NCBI RefSeq assembly: GCF_000282195.1
Contig: NZ_AKJT01000003.1
Coordinates: 1 to 35,363 of the forward strand
Direction: 5' to 3'
Source of the DNA: Pseudomonas sp. GM18
GTDB lineage: Bacteria; Pseudomonadota; Gammaproteobacteria; Pseudomonadales; Pseudomonadaceae
DNA: 35,363 nucleotides
Every line of letters starts with the position of its first letter. Position 1 is the stretch's first letter. This document shows positions 18,205 to 26,725 of the stretch, one piece after another. Both the position numbers and the translations under genes were made by a program. The notes beneath the pieces were generated by a model. The model searched no databases, was not told the origin of the DNA, and saw nothing but the letters and a program-made list of their open reading frames with translations.

Positions 18205-18943
18205 GAGCCGGGTTACCGGTATAGAGCCGGATGATGTCATTGATCTCTCCCGACATTTTCATTTGCTGCAACGTGTGCAGAATGCGCTGTACAGGCACTT
18301 TGGGGTCATTGCGCACGTAACAACTGACAGGCTGTTCCTGCACCAGCGCTACGCTTATCAGTTGCTGGTCGGGCAGCAGGCGCTGGTTGAACCAGTCCAG
18401 GGTCCATTGGTTGCTCACCGCGTAGCGATAGCGTCCGGCCAGCAGCTTTTCCAGCACCTGTTCCTGATTGCGTGCGTCCTCGCGGTGCAACCGGTCGGCG
18501 TCGAATAGTGGTTGCAGGGTCGGGTAGCTATAGCCGAGCACGGTGCCGATCGACTGTTGTGGCAGGTCCGCTGGTTTGACAGGGTCGGGTGGGCTTTGCC
18601 GGCCAATCAGCATGTCGCGTTGAACCAGCAGCGGAACGCTCCAGATGTAGTCGCCGGACGGTGTCGGCAACCAGTCTTGTGAGACAAAACAGCGCACATC
18701 GGCTTCGCCGTGTTCCATGGCGTTCTGTACTCGCGGCCGAGGCAAGACATGAAATTGCGCCGGTACGCCGACCTGTGTCGCCAGGCTGAGCATGATGTCG
18801 TGCAGAATGCCCTGGGTCGGCCTACCGTGCTCGATCTGCACCATGGGCATGGCCCAGCTGTCCGGCACGACAAAGCGCAACGGCGCTTCGGCGGCCGCGC
18901 CATTCAGGCTGACTAATAGCAGTGCCCCCAAGGCAAAACGCAT
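18200..18943 (-). CDS. Periplasmic solute-binding-like protein (SBP_bac_3 type)
   Basis: From the ATG at 18943, which has ggag 5 bases upstream, the product is 247 residues; a TTG at 18964 is in frame but less likely. A signal peptide covers about residues 1-19 (MRFALGALLLVSLNGAAAEA). The mature part resembles family 3 extracellular solute-binding domains: LRFVVPDSWAMPMVQI, QGILHDIMLSLATQVGVPAQ, then the mid-domain IGTVLGYSYPTLQPLF, and late ILHTLQQMKMSGEINDIIRL. No permease or ATPase gene is nearby, so it is an orphan: a stand-alone binding protein or a periplasmic sensor partner rather than an obvious ABC importer part. It converges with the signalling gene, and its stop codon lies in a REP hairpin. 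Confidence 0.8.
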   Translation of the reverse strand: MRFALGALLLVSLNGAAAEAPLRFVVPDSWAMPMVQIEHGRPTQGILHDIMLSLATQVGVPAQFHVLPRPRVQNAMEHGEADVRCFVSQDWLPTPSGDYIWSVPLLVQRDMLIGRQSPPDPVKPADLPQQSIGTVLGYSYPTLQPLFDADRLHREDARNQEQVLEKLLAGRYRYAVSNQWTLDWFNQRLLPDQQLISVALVQEQPVSCYVRNDPKVPVQRILHTLQQMKMSGEINDIIRLYTGNPAP

Positions 18944-19088
18944 AAACGCTCCGGTACGGCTCAAGCCTGAGCCGATAAAAGCTCCTCAAAGTGCAGCTTA
19001 GCCAGAATAGACGAGCGCACCGGATGCAATTTTGGCCTTGCTCCGCTAGCATTAGCCGCTTCTGCTTCCTTCGCTGCGACGGTTTTCG

Positions 19089-21176
19089 ATGAGTTATCAG
19101 GTTCTTGCACGTAAATGGCGTCCGCGCTCGTTCCGCGAAATGGTCGGCCAGACCCATGTGCTCAAGGCTCTGATCAATGCCTTGGACAGCCAGCGGCTGC
19201 ACCACGCCTACCTGTTTACCGGTACCCGAGGGGTTGGCAAGACCACCATCGCGCGGATCATCGCCAAATGCCTGAACTGTGAAACAGGTATCACTTCGAC
19301 GCCCTGTGGCGAGTGTTCGGTGTGCCGCGAAATCGATGAAGGCCGTTTCGTCGACCTGATCGAGATCGACGCCGCGAGCCGGACCAAGGTCGAGGACACC
19401 CGCGAGCTGCTCGACAACGTGCAGTACGCGCCGAGCCGCGGGCGCTTCAAGGTCTACCTGATCGACGAAGTGCACATGCTTTCCAGCCATTCCTTTAATG
19501 CGCTGTTGAAAACCCTCGAAGAGCCGCCGCCCTACGTCAAGTTCATCCTGGCCACCACCGATCCGCAGAAACTTCCGGCAACGATTCTTTCGCGGTGCCT
19601 GCAGTTCTCCCTGAAGAACATGACCCCGGAGCGGGTGGTCGAGCATTTGAGCCATGTGCTGAGCGTCGAGAACGTTCCGTTCGAAGACGACGCGCTGTGG
19701 CTGCTGGGCCGTGCCGCCGACGGTTCGATGCGTGACGCCATGAGCCTGACCGACCAGGCCATCGCCTTCGGTGAAGGCAAGGTTCTGGCCGCCGACGTGC
19801 GGGCGATGCTCGGCACCCTCGATCACGGTCAGGTCTACGACGTCCTGCATGCGCTGATCGAAGGCGACGCCAAGGCGTTGCTCGAAGCCGTGCGCCATCT
19901 GGCCGAGCAAGGCCCGGACTGGAACGGCGTGCTCTCGGAAATTCTCAACGTGTTGCACCGTGTCGCCATCGCCCAGGCCCTGCCTGAAGGCGTCGACAAC
20001 GGCCATGGCGACCGTGATCGCGTATTGGCACTGGCCCAGGCACTGCCGGCCGAAGATGTGCAGTTCTATTACCAGATGGGCCTGATCGGTCGCCGGGATT
20101 TGCCGCTGGCACCGGATCCGCGTGGCGGCTTCGAAATGGTCCTGCTGCGAATGCTCGCATTCCGACCGGCAGACACTGAGGACGCTCCTAGGCAACCGCT
20201 AAAGCCAGTGGGGATCAGCCAGGCCACAGTTGATTCCGCAAACTCAGTGGCTGCCGCGCCGATTGTTGTGCCGGTAGTCGCTGCGGTTGTGGCACCGGTA
20301 CCGGTGGCGCCGGTGGTTGCACCCGCGCCTGTCCCAGCCGTTGCGCCTGAACCCGTCGCGCCGGTGGTCGTGCCTGAGCCCGAGCCAGTGGTCGTGCCTG
20401 TAGCGGTCGAAGAAGTCGTCGATCTGCCCTGGAACGATCCGGTAGAGCCCGAGGTTGTCCAGCAGCCGGCCGTCGAGCCGGTGCTGGAGACGGCCGGTGA
20501 GCAGCCCGAATTGCCTCCGATGCCCATGCCGACACCCGACAGCGTGGTGCCGGACGCGCCGGAGTGGGCTGCTGCGCCGATCCCGGAACCGTCCGTGGCC
20601 CAAGTCGATGCCGCCACGCCTGGCATGGACCTGGACGACGAGCCACCGCTGGACGAGGACTACATCGAGCCAGACATGGATTCGGCCTACAGTTACCTCG
20701 ACGACCTGGCCAGTGAGCACACCGCCGGACCTGCGGCGGAGCCCGAGCCTGAACCTGCCGCGATGCCGGCCACCGGCCTGGCCCTGCAATGGCTGGAGTT
20801 GTTCCCGAAATTGCCGGTGTCCGGCATGACCGGCAGCATCGCCGCCAACTGCACGCTGATCGCCGTCGATGGCGACAATTGGCTGTTGCACCTGGACCCG
20901 GCTCACAGCGCCCTGTTCAACGCGACGCAACAACGTCGCCTCAACGATGCGCTGAACCAGCATCACGGGCGTACGCTGACCCTGAGCATCGAGCTGATCA
21001 AGCCCGAGCAGGAAACCCCGGCCCAGGCAGCGTCCCGGCGTCGTGCCGACCGTCAGCGCGAGGCCGAGGAGTCGATCCATGGCGATCCGTTCATCCAGCA
21101 AATGATGCAGCAGTTCGGGGCGGTGGTCCGTCACGATACTATTGAACCTGTCGAGGCCCTGGTCAGTCAGGGCTAA
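19089..21176 (+). CDS. dnaX: DNA polymerase III subunit tau (gamma/tau)
   Basis: Clamp-loader ATPase that opens the beta clamp and ties the polymerase cores to the helicase. The 695-residue product has Walker A GTRGVGKT (45-52), a zinc module with Cys at 64, 73, 76 and 79, Walker B VYLIDEVHML and sensor segment SRCLQFSLKNMTPERVVEHL. After about residue 375 comes a low-complexity linker of Val, Ala and Pro (for example VVPVVAAVVAPVPVAPVV), then Glu/Asp-rich stretches. A C-terminal tau domain follows from about 560 (LALQWLELFPKLPVSGMTGS). I see no A AAA AAG-type slippery site, so the E. coli frameshift route to gamma is not apparent. It heads the dnaX-ybaB-recR cluster. Confidence 0.97.
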   Translation: MSYQVLARKWRPRSFREMVGQTHVLKALINALDSQRLHHAYLFTGTRGVGKTTIARIIAKCLNCETGITSTPCGECSVCREIDEGRFVDLIEIDAASRTKVEDTRELLDNVQYAPSRGRFKVYLIDEVHMLSSHSFNALLKTLEEPPPYVKFILATTDPQKLPATILSRCLQFSLKNMTPERVVEHLSHVLSVENVPFEDDALWLLGRAADGSMRDAMSLTDQAIAFGEGKVLAADVRAMLGTLDHGQVYDVLHALIEGDAKALLEAVRHLAEQGPDWNGVLSEILNVLHRVAIAQALPEGVDNGHGDRDRVLALAQALPAEDVQFYYQMGLIGRRDLPLAPDPRGGFEMVLLRMLAFRPADTEDAPRQPLKPVGISQATVDSANSVAAAPIVVPVVAAVVAPVPVAPVVAPAPVPAVAPEPVAPVVVPEPEPVVVPVAVEEVVDLPWNDPVEPEVVQQPAVEPVLETAGEQPELPPMPMPTPDSVVPDAPEWAAAPIPEPSVAQVDAATPGMDLDDEPPLDEDYIEPDMDSAYSYLDDLASEHTAGPAAEPEPEPAAMPATGLALQWLELFPKLPVSGMTGSIAANCTLIAVDGDNWLLHLDPAHSALFNATQQRRLNDALNQHHGRTLTLSIELIKPEQETPAQAASRRRADRQREAEESIHGDPFIQQMMQQFGAVVRHDTIEPVEALVSQG

Positions 21177-21243
21177 TAACTGAAGGCGCTTGGCTGTATT
21201 CGCCGGGCGCTGTTTTGATCCAAGTACTTTTGAGGTGATTCCC

Positions 21244-21582
21244 ATGATGAAAGGTGGCATGGCCGGCCTGATGAAGCAGGCGCAGCAGATGCAGGAAAAA
21301 ATGGCCAAGATGCAGGAAGAACTGGCCAACGCCGAAGTCACCGGTAAAGCCGGTGGCGATATGGTCACCGTGGTGATGACCGGTCGTCACGACGTCAAGC
21401 GCGTGACCATCGACCCAAGCCTGGTCGAAGGCCTGAGCGAAGACGACAAAGAGATGCTGGAGGCTGTATTCGCCGCCGCTGTCAACGATGCCGTGCGCAA
21501 GATCGAAGCCAACAGCCAGGACAAAATGGGTAGCATGACTGCTGGCATGCAACTGCCACCGGGTATGAAACTGCCATTCTGA
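21244..21582 (+). CDS. ybaB: YbaB/EbfC family nucleoid-associated protein
   Basis: Small DNA-binding protein that coats the nucleoid as a dimer. The ATG at 21244, preceded by gaggtg, gives 112 residues starting [20 protein letters not shown]; an upstream in-frame TTG at 21190 would add residues not seen in the family. The N-terminal helix (about 5-35) is rich in Met, Gln, Lys and Glu. The central strands contain [20 protein letters not shown], then the acidic helix [20 protein letters not shown] and [20 protein letters not shown], with a Met/Pro-rich tail. It lies 67 bp after dnaX, presumably in the same transcript, and a terminator follows. Confidence 0.96.
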   Translation: MMKGGMAGLMKQAQQMQEKMAKMQEELANAEVTGKAGGDMVTVVMTGRHDVKRVTIDPSLVEGLSEDDKEMLEAVFAAAVNDAVRKIEANSQDKMGSMTAGMQLPPGMKLPF

Positions 21583-21609
21583 TTCGCCAACGCGCGTCGG
21601 ATGGATTAA

Positions 21610-21640
21610 AAAAATGCCAGGCATTGCGCCTGGCATTTTT
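21610..21640 (+). terminator. Intrinsic terminator after ybaB
   Basis: atgccaggc (21614-21622), a 5-base loop, gcctggcat (21628-21636), then a T-run; A-rich on the other side. It splits ybaB from recR, which has its own promoter. Confidence 0.9.
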
Positions 21641-21676
21641 GTTTCTGTCTGCGGACTAAGTAATTGACGCTGCTAT

Positions 21677-21705
21677 TTGACGCTAAACAGGGGCGCGGGT
21701 ATAAA
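21677..21705 (+). promoter_or_regulatory. Sigma70-type promoter for recR
   Basis: TTGACG (21677-21682) and TATAAA (21700-21705) are spaced exactly 17 bp apart, predicting a start near 21712 and a roughly 26-nt leader before recR. A second TTGACG lies 13 bp upstream (21664). Confidence 0.8.
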
Positions 21706-21737
21706 CCGCGTCTCGTTGTTATGTCGGACTTTTCCCC

Positions 21738-22340
21738 ATGAGCTTCAGCCCTTTGATTCGCCAACTGATCGATGCCCTGCGAATTTTGCCGGGTGTGGGT
21801 CAGAAAACTGCCCAGCGCATGGCGTTGCAACTGCTTGAGCGCGATCGCAGCGGCGGCTCGCGACTGGCCCAGGCGCTGAGCCAGGCCATGGAAGGGGTGG
21901 GCCACTGCCGTTTGTGCCGTACGCTGACCGAAGACGATCTGTGCCCGCAATGCGCCGATCCACGCCGCGACGACACCTTGCTGTGCGTGGTGGAAGGTCC
22001 GATGGACGTTTACGCCGTGGAGCAGACCGGTTTCCGCGGTCGCTACTTCGTGCTCAAGGGCCACTTGTCGCCTCTGGACGGGTTGGGGCCGGAAGCCATC
22101 GGCATTCCACAACTGATGGCGCGGATCGAAGAGGCGGGCACGTTTACCGAAGTCATCCTCGCCACCAACCCGACGGTGGAAGGCGAGGCCACGGCGCATT
22201 ACATCGCCCAGTTGCTCAGCAACAAGGGCCTGATTGCCTCGCGCATTGCCCACGGCGTACCGTTGGGTGGCGAGCTGGAACTGGTGGATGGCGGGACATT
22301 GGCGCATTCGTTTGCCGGGCGTAAGCCGATTTCGCTGTAA
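21738..22340 (+). CDS. recR: Recombination mediator RecR
   Basis: Works with RecF and RecO to load RecA onto SSB-coated gaps. The 200-residue product has an N-terminal helix-hairpin-helix ([20 protein letters not shown]), a Cys4 zinc finger ([16 protein letters not shown]) and a Toprim domain from about 80 ([17 protein letters not shown], then [20 protein letters not shown]). The C-terminal signature [20 protein letters not shown] is also present. The start ATG at 21738 has no strong ribosome site. It follows dnaX and ybaB as in many proteobacteria, but the terminator and promoter before it suggest at least partly independent expression. Confidence 0.97.
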   Translation: MSFSPLIRQLIDALRILPGVGQKTAQRMALQLLERDRSGGSRLAQALSQAMEGVGHCRLCRTLTEDDLCPQCADPRRDDTLLCVVEGPMDVYAVEQTGFRGRYFVLKGHLSPLDGLGPEAIGIPQLMARIEEAGTFTEVILATNPTVEGEATAHYIAQLLSNKGLIASRIAHGVPLGGELELVDGGTLAHSFAGRKPISL

Positions 22341-22365
22341 CCGCATCTTCAATCCTCACTTGAAA

Positions 22366-22387
22366 ACCAAGCAAGCGCTCGGTTAAC
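22366..22387. promoter_or_regulatory. Possible palindromic operator before the acyl-CoA dehydrogenase gene
   Basis: accaagcaagcgctcggtta and two further bases, centred on agcgct, form an imperfect palindrome about 30-50 bp upstream of the gene. TetR-type regulators of fatty-acid and acyl-CoA genes often use sites of this shape. No regulator gene is nearby; inference only. Confidence 0.25.
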
Positions 22388-22415
22388 TTCGCTGGACCTT
22401 CAGTGGAGTTCGCCG

Positions 22416-23564
22416 ATGCCTGCCTTCCAGGAATACTTCGACCCCAGCCACCAATTGGTCCGCGACAGCGTCAGACGTTTCGTCGAGCGCGAGATTCTTC
22501 CGGACATCGATCAGTGGGAAGAAGCCGAAAGCTTCCCTCGTGAGCTTTACCTCAAGGCCGGCGCGGCGGGGATTCTGGGCGTCGGCTACCCCGAAGCCTT
22601 GGGCGGTAGCCATGAAGGCGATGTGTTCGCCAAGATCGCCGCCAGTGAAGAACTGATGCGCTGCGGTTCCGGTGGTCTGGTCGCGGGGTTGGGCTCGCTT
22701 GACATCGGCCTGCCGCCGATCCTCAAGTGGGTCAGACCCGAAGTTCGCGATCGAGTAGTGCCTCAGGTGCTGGCGGGCGAGAAGATCAGCGCCCTGGCCG
22801 TCACCGAGCCCTGCGGTGGCTCCGACGTCGCCAACCTGCAAACCCGTGCCGTGCGTGATGGCGACTTTTACCGGGTCAGCGGCAGCAAAACCTTCATTAC
22901 CAGCGGCGTTCGCGCGGACTTCTACACTGTCGCGGTGCGCACCGGCGAGCCGGGGTTCGGCGGCATCAGTTTGCTGCTGATCGAGAAGGGCACACCCGGT
23001 TTCACCGTTGGTCGTCAATTGAAGAAAATGGGCTGGTGGGCGTCGGACACCGCCGAGCTGTTTTTCGATGATTGCCGGGTACCGGTCAGCCATTTGATCG
23101 GTGCCGAAAACGGGGGCTTTGCCTGCATCATGGGCAACTTCCAGAGCGAGCGTCTGGCCCTGGCGCTGATGGCCAACATGACCGCCCAGTTGGCGCTGGA
23201 GGAGAGCCTGAAATGGGCTGGTCAGCGTGAAGCCTTCGGCAAACCCATCGGCAAGTTCCAGGTGCTCAAGCACCGCCTCGCGGAAATGGCCACGGCGCTG
23301 GAGGTATCACGGGAATTCACCTACCGCCAGGCGGCGAAAATGGCGGCCGGGCAGAGTGTGATCAAAGAGATTTCCATGGCGAAGAATTTCGCTACAGACA
23401 CGGCGGATCGCATTACCACCGACGCGGTGCAGATTCTGGGTGGTTTGGGTTACATGCGCGAAAGTCTGGTGGAACGGCTGTACCGCGATAACCGGATTCT
23501 GTCGATTGGCGGCGGGACGCGGGAAGTGATGAACGAGATTATCAGCAAGCAGATGGGGCTCTAA
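22416..23564 (+). CDS. Acyl-CoA dehydrogenase
   Basis: FAD-dependent enzyme that makes the alpha-beta double bond in an acyl-CoA; the exact substrate is not clear from sequence. The 382-residue product has the N-terminal helical domain, the FAD/substrate segment ALAVTEPCGGSDVANLQTRA (127-146), GSKTFITSG (156-164), and the C-terminal helical domain with REAFGKPIGKFQVLKHRLAE and QILGGLGYM. The usual short/medium-chain catalytic Glu in IYEGT is replaced: the sequence is IGGGT with Gly366. Glu245 in NFQSERLALAL is in the position used by isovaleryl- and long-chain-type enzymes. The start ATG at 22416 follows ggag. It stands alone, and a hairpin separates it from convergent apt. Confidence 0.92.
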   Translation: MPAFQEYFDPSHQLVRDSVRRFVEREILPDIDQWEEAESFPRELYLKAGAAGILGVGYPEALGGSHEGDVFAKIAASEELMRCGSGGLVAGLGSLDIGLPPILKWVRPEVRDRVVPQVLAGEKISALAVTEPCGGSDVANLQTRAVRDGDFYRVSGSKTFITSGVRADFYTVAVRTGEPGFGGISLLLIEKGTPGFTVGRQLKKMGWWASDTAELFFDDCRVPVSHLIGAENGGFACIMGNFQSERLALALMANMTAQLALEESLKWAGQREAFGKPIGKFQVLKHRLAEMATALEVSREFTYRQAAKMAAGQSVIKEISMAKNFATDTADRITTDAVQILGGLGYMRESLVERLYRDNRILSIGGGTREVMNEIISKQMGL

Positions 23565-23583
23565 TTTGTGGTGTGGCGGTTGG

Positions 23584-23619
23584 CGCCTTCGCGGGCGATC
23601 CGACTTGCCCGCGAAGGCG
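23584..23619. repeat. REP-like hairpin between convergent acyl-CoA dehydrogenase and apt genes
   Basis: cgccttcgcgggc (23584-23596) and gcccgcgaaggcg (23607-23619) are exact complements with a 10-base loop. This is a familiar Pseudomonas REP core. Lying between two convergent genes it may act as a shared mRNA end; there is no T-run. Confidence 0.85.
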
Positions 23620-23635
23620 TCCTTCCAGACGCCGC

Positions 23636-24184
23636 TTACTTATCGCTCAACGCAAACTGCGTCAGACAGAAAGTCGGAATCCCCATGTCTTCCAGCCGTT
23701 GCGAACCACCCAGCTCCGGTAAGTCAATGATCGCCGCCGCTTCATGCACCCGCGCGCCCATGCGCCGAACCAGGTTGGCCGCCGCGATCAGCGTGCCGCC
23801 GGTGGCGATCAAGTCATCGAACAGCACCACCGAATCACCCTCACACAAGCTGTCGGCGTGGACTTCGAGGAAGGCTTCGCCGTACTCGGTCGCGTAACCT
23901 TCGGCCAGCACGTCGGCGGGCAATTTGCCCTGCTTGCGGAATAGCACCAATGGCTTGTTCAACTGATACGCCAATATCGAACCGATCAGGAAGCCGCGCG
24001 CGTCCATGGCGCCGATGTGGGTAAAGTCGGCCTCGACGTAACGATGGGCAAAGCTGTCCATCACCAGGCGCAGGGCCGTGGGTGACTGGAACAACGGGGT
24101 GATGTCGCGAAAGATCACGCCCGGCTTGGGGAAGTCGATCACGGGGCGGATCAGGGATTTGATGTCGAAGGAGTCGATGACCAT
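23636..24184 (-). CDS. apt: Adenine phosphoribosyltransferase
   Basis: Salvages adenine to AMP using PRPP. The 182-residue product is of family length and carries the N-terminal [20 protein letters not shown], the [18 protein letters not shown] loop, the flexible-loop region [20 protein letters not shown] and the PRPP-binding motif [17 protein letters not shown] (about 118-134). The start ATG at 24184 is fixed by the conserved N-terminus. It follows anr on the same strand, 79 bp downstream. Its link to that respiratory block is positional; no functional tie is evident. Confidence 0.97.
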   Translation of the reverse strand: MVIDSFDIKSLIRPVIDFPKPGVIFRDITPLFQSPTALRLVMDSFAHRYVEADFTHIGAMDARGFLIGSILAYQLNKPLVLFRKQGKLPADVLAEGYATEYGEAFLEVHADSLCEGDSVVLFDDLIATGGTLIAAANLVRRMGARVHEAAAIIDLPELGGSQRLEDMGIPTFCLTQFALSDK

Positions 24185-24263
24185 CGTCGAAGTGTCCTGG
24201 CGGGCTGCAAACGTCGCAGTATAACGGCGGCTGAACCGTTTCGCTCAGCCGTCGTCGCGAGGA

Positions 24264-24998
24264 TCAGCCTTCGATCGAGCCACCGGCCAGGGCGCAGAGT
24301 TGGATCGGGTCAAGGATGTGCACTTCCTTGCCCTCGGCGGCGATCAGTTCGTTTTGCTGGAAGCGGGTGAACACCCGGGACACGGTTTCCACCGCCAGGC
24401 CCAGGTAATTGCCGATTTCGTTGCGCGACATGCTCAACCGGAACTGGTTGGCCGAGAACCCCCGGGCGCGGAAACGGGCCGAAAGGTTGACCAGGAAGGT
24501 GGCAATGCGCTCGTCGGCGGTCTTTTTCGACAGCAGCAACATCATTTGCTGATCGTCACGAATCTCGCGGCTCATCACCCGCATCAACTGACGGCGCAGT
24601 TGTGGCAGTTGCAGGGCCAGTTCGTCGAGGCGCTCGAACGGGATTTCGCACACCGAAGTGGTTTCCAGGGCTTGCGCCGAGACCGGGTGCTTTTCGGTGT
24701 CCATGCCCGACAGGCCGACCAGTTCACTCGGCAAATGGAAACCGGTGAGTTGCTCTTCGCCGCTATCGCTCAGGCTGAAGGTCTTCAGGGCGCCGGAGCG
24801 TACTGCATAAACGGAATCGAACGTGTCGCCCTGGCGGAACAGGAACTCGCCTTTTTTCAGCGGGCGCCCACGTTTGACGATTTCGTCCAGCGCATCCATG
24901 TCTTCCAGATTCAGCGAAAGTGGCAGGCAGAGAGGGGCCAGGCTGCAATCCTTGCAATGGGCCTGGTTATGAGCGCGCAGTTTTACTGGCTCGGACAT
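24264..24998 (-). CDS. anr: Oxygen-sensing regulator Anr (Fnr family)
   Basis: Global activator of anaerobic and microaerobic genes in Pseudomonas. In low oxygen a [4Fe-4S] cluster allows dimerisation and binding to TTGATnnnnATCAA sites. The ATG at 24998 ([15 protein letters not shown]) gives 244 residues, the length I recall for Anr; longer in-frame starts are unlikely. Cluster ligands Cys15, Cys18 and Cys24 ([10 protein letters not shown]) and the fourth Cys in [10 protein letters not shown] are present. A cyclic-nucleotide-type sensor domain is followed by the dimer helix and a C-terminal helix-turn-helix with recognition segment [20 protein letters not shown], typical of Fnr specificity. 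It lies beside hemN, whose promoter carries a perfect Anr box, and the cbb3 assembly genes. Confidence 0.98.
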   Translation of the reverse strand: MSEPVKLRAHNQAHCKDCSLAPLCLPLSLNLEDMDALDEIVKRGRPLKKGEFLFRQGDTFDSVYAVRSGALKTFSLSDSGEEQLTGFHLPSELVGLSGMDTEKHPVSAQALETTSVCEIPFERLDELALQLPQLRRQLMRVMSREIRDDQQMMLLLSKKTADERIATFLVNLSARFRARGFSANQFRLSMSRNEIGNYLGLAVETVSRVFTRFQQNELIAAEGKEVHILDPIQLCALAGGSIEG

Positions 24999-25092
24999 TT
25001 CTTTAATCCTTGTGGGAAAAAACACACATAAGCCGTAAGGGTACCCCACGGGAGGACATTCGGGCCAGCCTGCGACAATTTATCCTCATACC

Positions 25093-26475
25093 CTAAATCA
25101 CGCGTGAAAAACGCTGGCGATTGCTGTGTTCCAGGTACGCATCGAACACCATGCACACCGAGCGCACCAGCAGCCGGCCAGCGGGCAGCACGGTGATTCT
25201 TTCATTATCCAGTTCGATCAAACCGTCCTCGGCCATGCCTCGCAGCTGTGGCCACAGCTCGCCGAAGTAACCACGAAAATCGATATTGAAGGCCTGCTCG
25301 ATGTCCGCGAACTCCAGGTTGAAATGGCAAATCAGTTGCTGAATCACCGCCCTGCGCAAGCGATCGTCGGCATTGCACAGCAGGCCACGGTTGGTGGCCA
25401 GTTGCGCGGACGCCAAAGCGTTCTGGTACTGGGTCAGGTCGCTGCTGTTCTGGCAGTACAGGTCGCCGATCTGGCTGATGGCCGATACCCCCAGACCGAT
25501 CAGATCGCAATGACCGTGGGTGGTGTAGCCCTGGAAGTTGCGTTGCAGGGTCGATTCTTCCTGGGCAATCGCCAGTTCATCATCGGGCAGGGCGAAGTGG
25601 TCCATGCCGATGTAGCGGTAACCGGCGGCCGTCAGTTGTTCGATGGTGCGCTGGAGCATTTCAAGCTTCTGCGCCGGTGCCGGTAGATCGTTGCTGTTGA
25701 TCCGCCGTTGCGGCATGAAGCGCTCTGGCAGATGGGCGTAGTTGAACACCGAGAGCCGGTCCGGTTGCAGGCTGATGACTTCGTCGACGGTGCGGGCAAA
25801 GTTCTCGGGCGTCTGCTTGGGCAGGCCGTAGATCAGATCGATGTTGATCGAACGAAATTGCAGGGTTCGGGCGGCGTCGATCACCGCGCGGGTTTCTTCC
25901 AGGCTTTGCAGGCGATTGACTGCCCGCTGTACCGCCGGGTCGAGGTCTTGCAGGCCGATGCTGACCCGGTTAAAGCCCAGTTCCCGGAGCAGGCCCATGG
26001 TCGACCAGTCGGCCTCGCGCGGGTCGATCTCGATGCCATAATCGCCGGAATCGTCGTCCAGCAGATTGAAATGCTTGCGCAACCGGGCCATCAGCTGACG
26101 CAGTTCATCGTGACTGAGAAAGGTCGGTGTGCCGCCGCCAAAATGCAGTTGCTCGACTTTTTGCGTGGGGTCGAGGTGACAGGCGATCAGCTGGATTTCC
26201 TGTTCCAGGCGCTGCAAATAGGGCAGGGCGCGGCCGCGGTCCTTGGTGATGACTTTGTTGCAGGCGCAGTAGTAGCAGATGTTCGCGCAGAACGGCACGT
26301 GCACATACAGGGATAACGGCCGCAGCGCCTTGCGGCTGTCGCGCAGGGCATGAAACAGGTCGAAGGTGCCGACCTGGCTGTCGAATTGCACGGCCGTCGG
26401 ATACGAGGTGTAGCGTGGCCCCGCCAGGTCGTAACGGCGGATCAGATCTGTGTCCCAACGAATGGCGTCGAGCAT
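25093..26475 (-). CDS. hemN: Oxygen-independent coproporphyrinogen III oxidase
   Basis: Radical-SAM enzyme that decarboxylates coproporphyrinogen III to protoporphyrinogen IX without oxygen, supplying haem when O2 is scarce. The 460-residue product has HVPFCANICYYCACN with the CxxxCxxC cluster ligands Cys63, Cys67 and Cys70 (plus Cys72). It also has the SAM-binding LHFGGGTPTFLS, the EIDPREADWS and RVSIGLQDLDPAVQRAVNR segments, INIDLIYGLPKQTPE and YIGMDHFALPDDELAIAQ. The YTTHGHCDLIGLGVSAIS region near 310-330 is characteristic of true HemN rather than HemW. A class II Anr promoter lies upstream. Confidence 0.97.
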   Translation of the reverse strand: MLDAIRWDTDLIRRYDLAGPRYTSYPTAVQFDSQVGTFDLFHALRDSRKALRPLSLYVHVPFCANICYYCACNKVITKDRGRALPYLQRLEQEIQLIACHLDPTQKVEQLHFGGGTPTFLSHDELRQLMARLRKHFNLLDDDSGDYGIEIDPREADWSTMGLLRELGFNRVSIGLQDLDPAVQRAVNRLQSLEETRAVIDAARTLQFRSINIDLIYGLPKQTPENFARTVDEVISLQPDRLSVFNYAHLPERFMPQRRINSNDLPAPAQKLEMLQRTIEQLTAAGYRYIGMDHFALPDDELAIAQEESTLQRNFQGYTTHGHCDLIGLGVSAISQIGDLYCQNSSDLTQYQNALASAQLATNRGLLCNADDRLRRAVIQQLICHFNLEFADIEQAFNIDFRGYFGELWPQLRGMAEDGLIELDNERITVLPAGRLLVRSVCMVFDAYLEHSNRQRFSRVI

Positions 26476-26511
26476 GCGGGCATTCCCCCGGATAGGCTGG
26501 CAGTGTCGGCG

Positions 26512-26553
26512 AGTCTAGGGGGTGCGGCGTTGCGGCATCTTGATTTGCATCAA
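26512..26553 (-). promoter_or_regulatory. Anr-dependent class II promoter of hemN
   Basis: A perfect Anr/Fnr box, TTGATttgcATCAA, is at 26540-26553. On the minus strand a -10 element TAGACT (26517 to 26512) is centred 32 bp downstream of the box centre. That equals the spacing for a site at -41.5, so the start should be near 26505 with a leader of about 30 nt before hemN. Confidence 0.85.
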
Positions 26554-26579
26554 CAGTGGTTGGATGTGCGCCGCACTTT

Positions 26580-26710
26580 TGTAGCAGCTGCCGAAGGCTG
26601 CGTTCGAGGACGAAGTCCTCGCAAAAGCGGATATCCGGTATGCCTGAAAAATTGAGGTGAATGGTTCACGACGGCTTCGCCGCCGAACGCAGCCTTCGGC
26701 AGCTGCTACA
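26580..26710. repeat. Composite inverted repeat, family B copy 3
   Basis: The 27-bp arms at 26580-26606 (tgtagcagctgccgaaggct, continuing gcgttcg) and 26684-26710 are exact complements. A small inner hairpin, gaggac-gaa-gtcctc, lies at 26607-26620, and ggcttcgcc lies near the right arm. It occupies the gap between the TauE/SafE-family gene and the hemN promoter. Confidence 0.92.
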
Positions 26711-26725
26711 AGGGGGGGCGTTGAT

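Noticed and set aside
18822..20195. A 457-codon minus-strand frame opposite dnaX.
   Set aside because: Antisense to the conserved ATPase domain of dnaX; no domain and an implausible start.
19089..21176. Programmed frameshift in dnaX producing a short gamma subunit, as in E. coli.
   Set aside because: I found no A AAA AAG or similar slippery heptamer at the end of the ATPase region.
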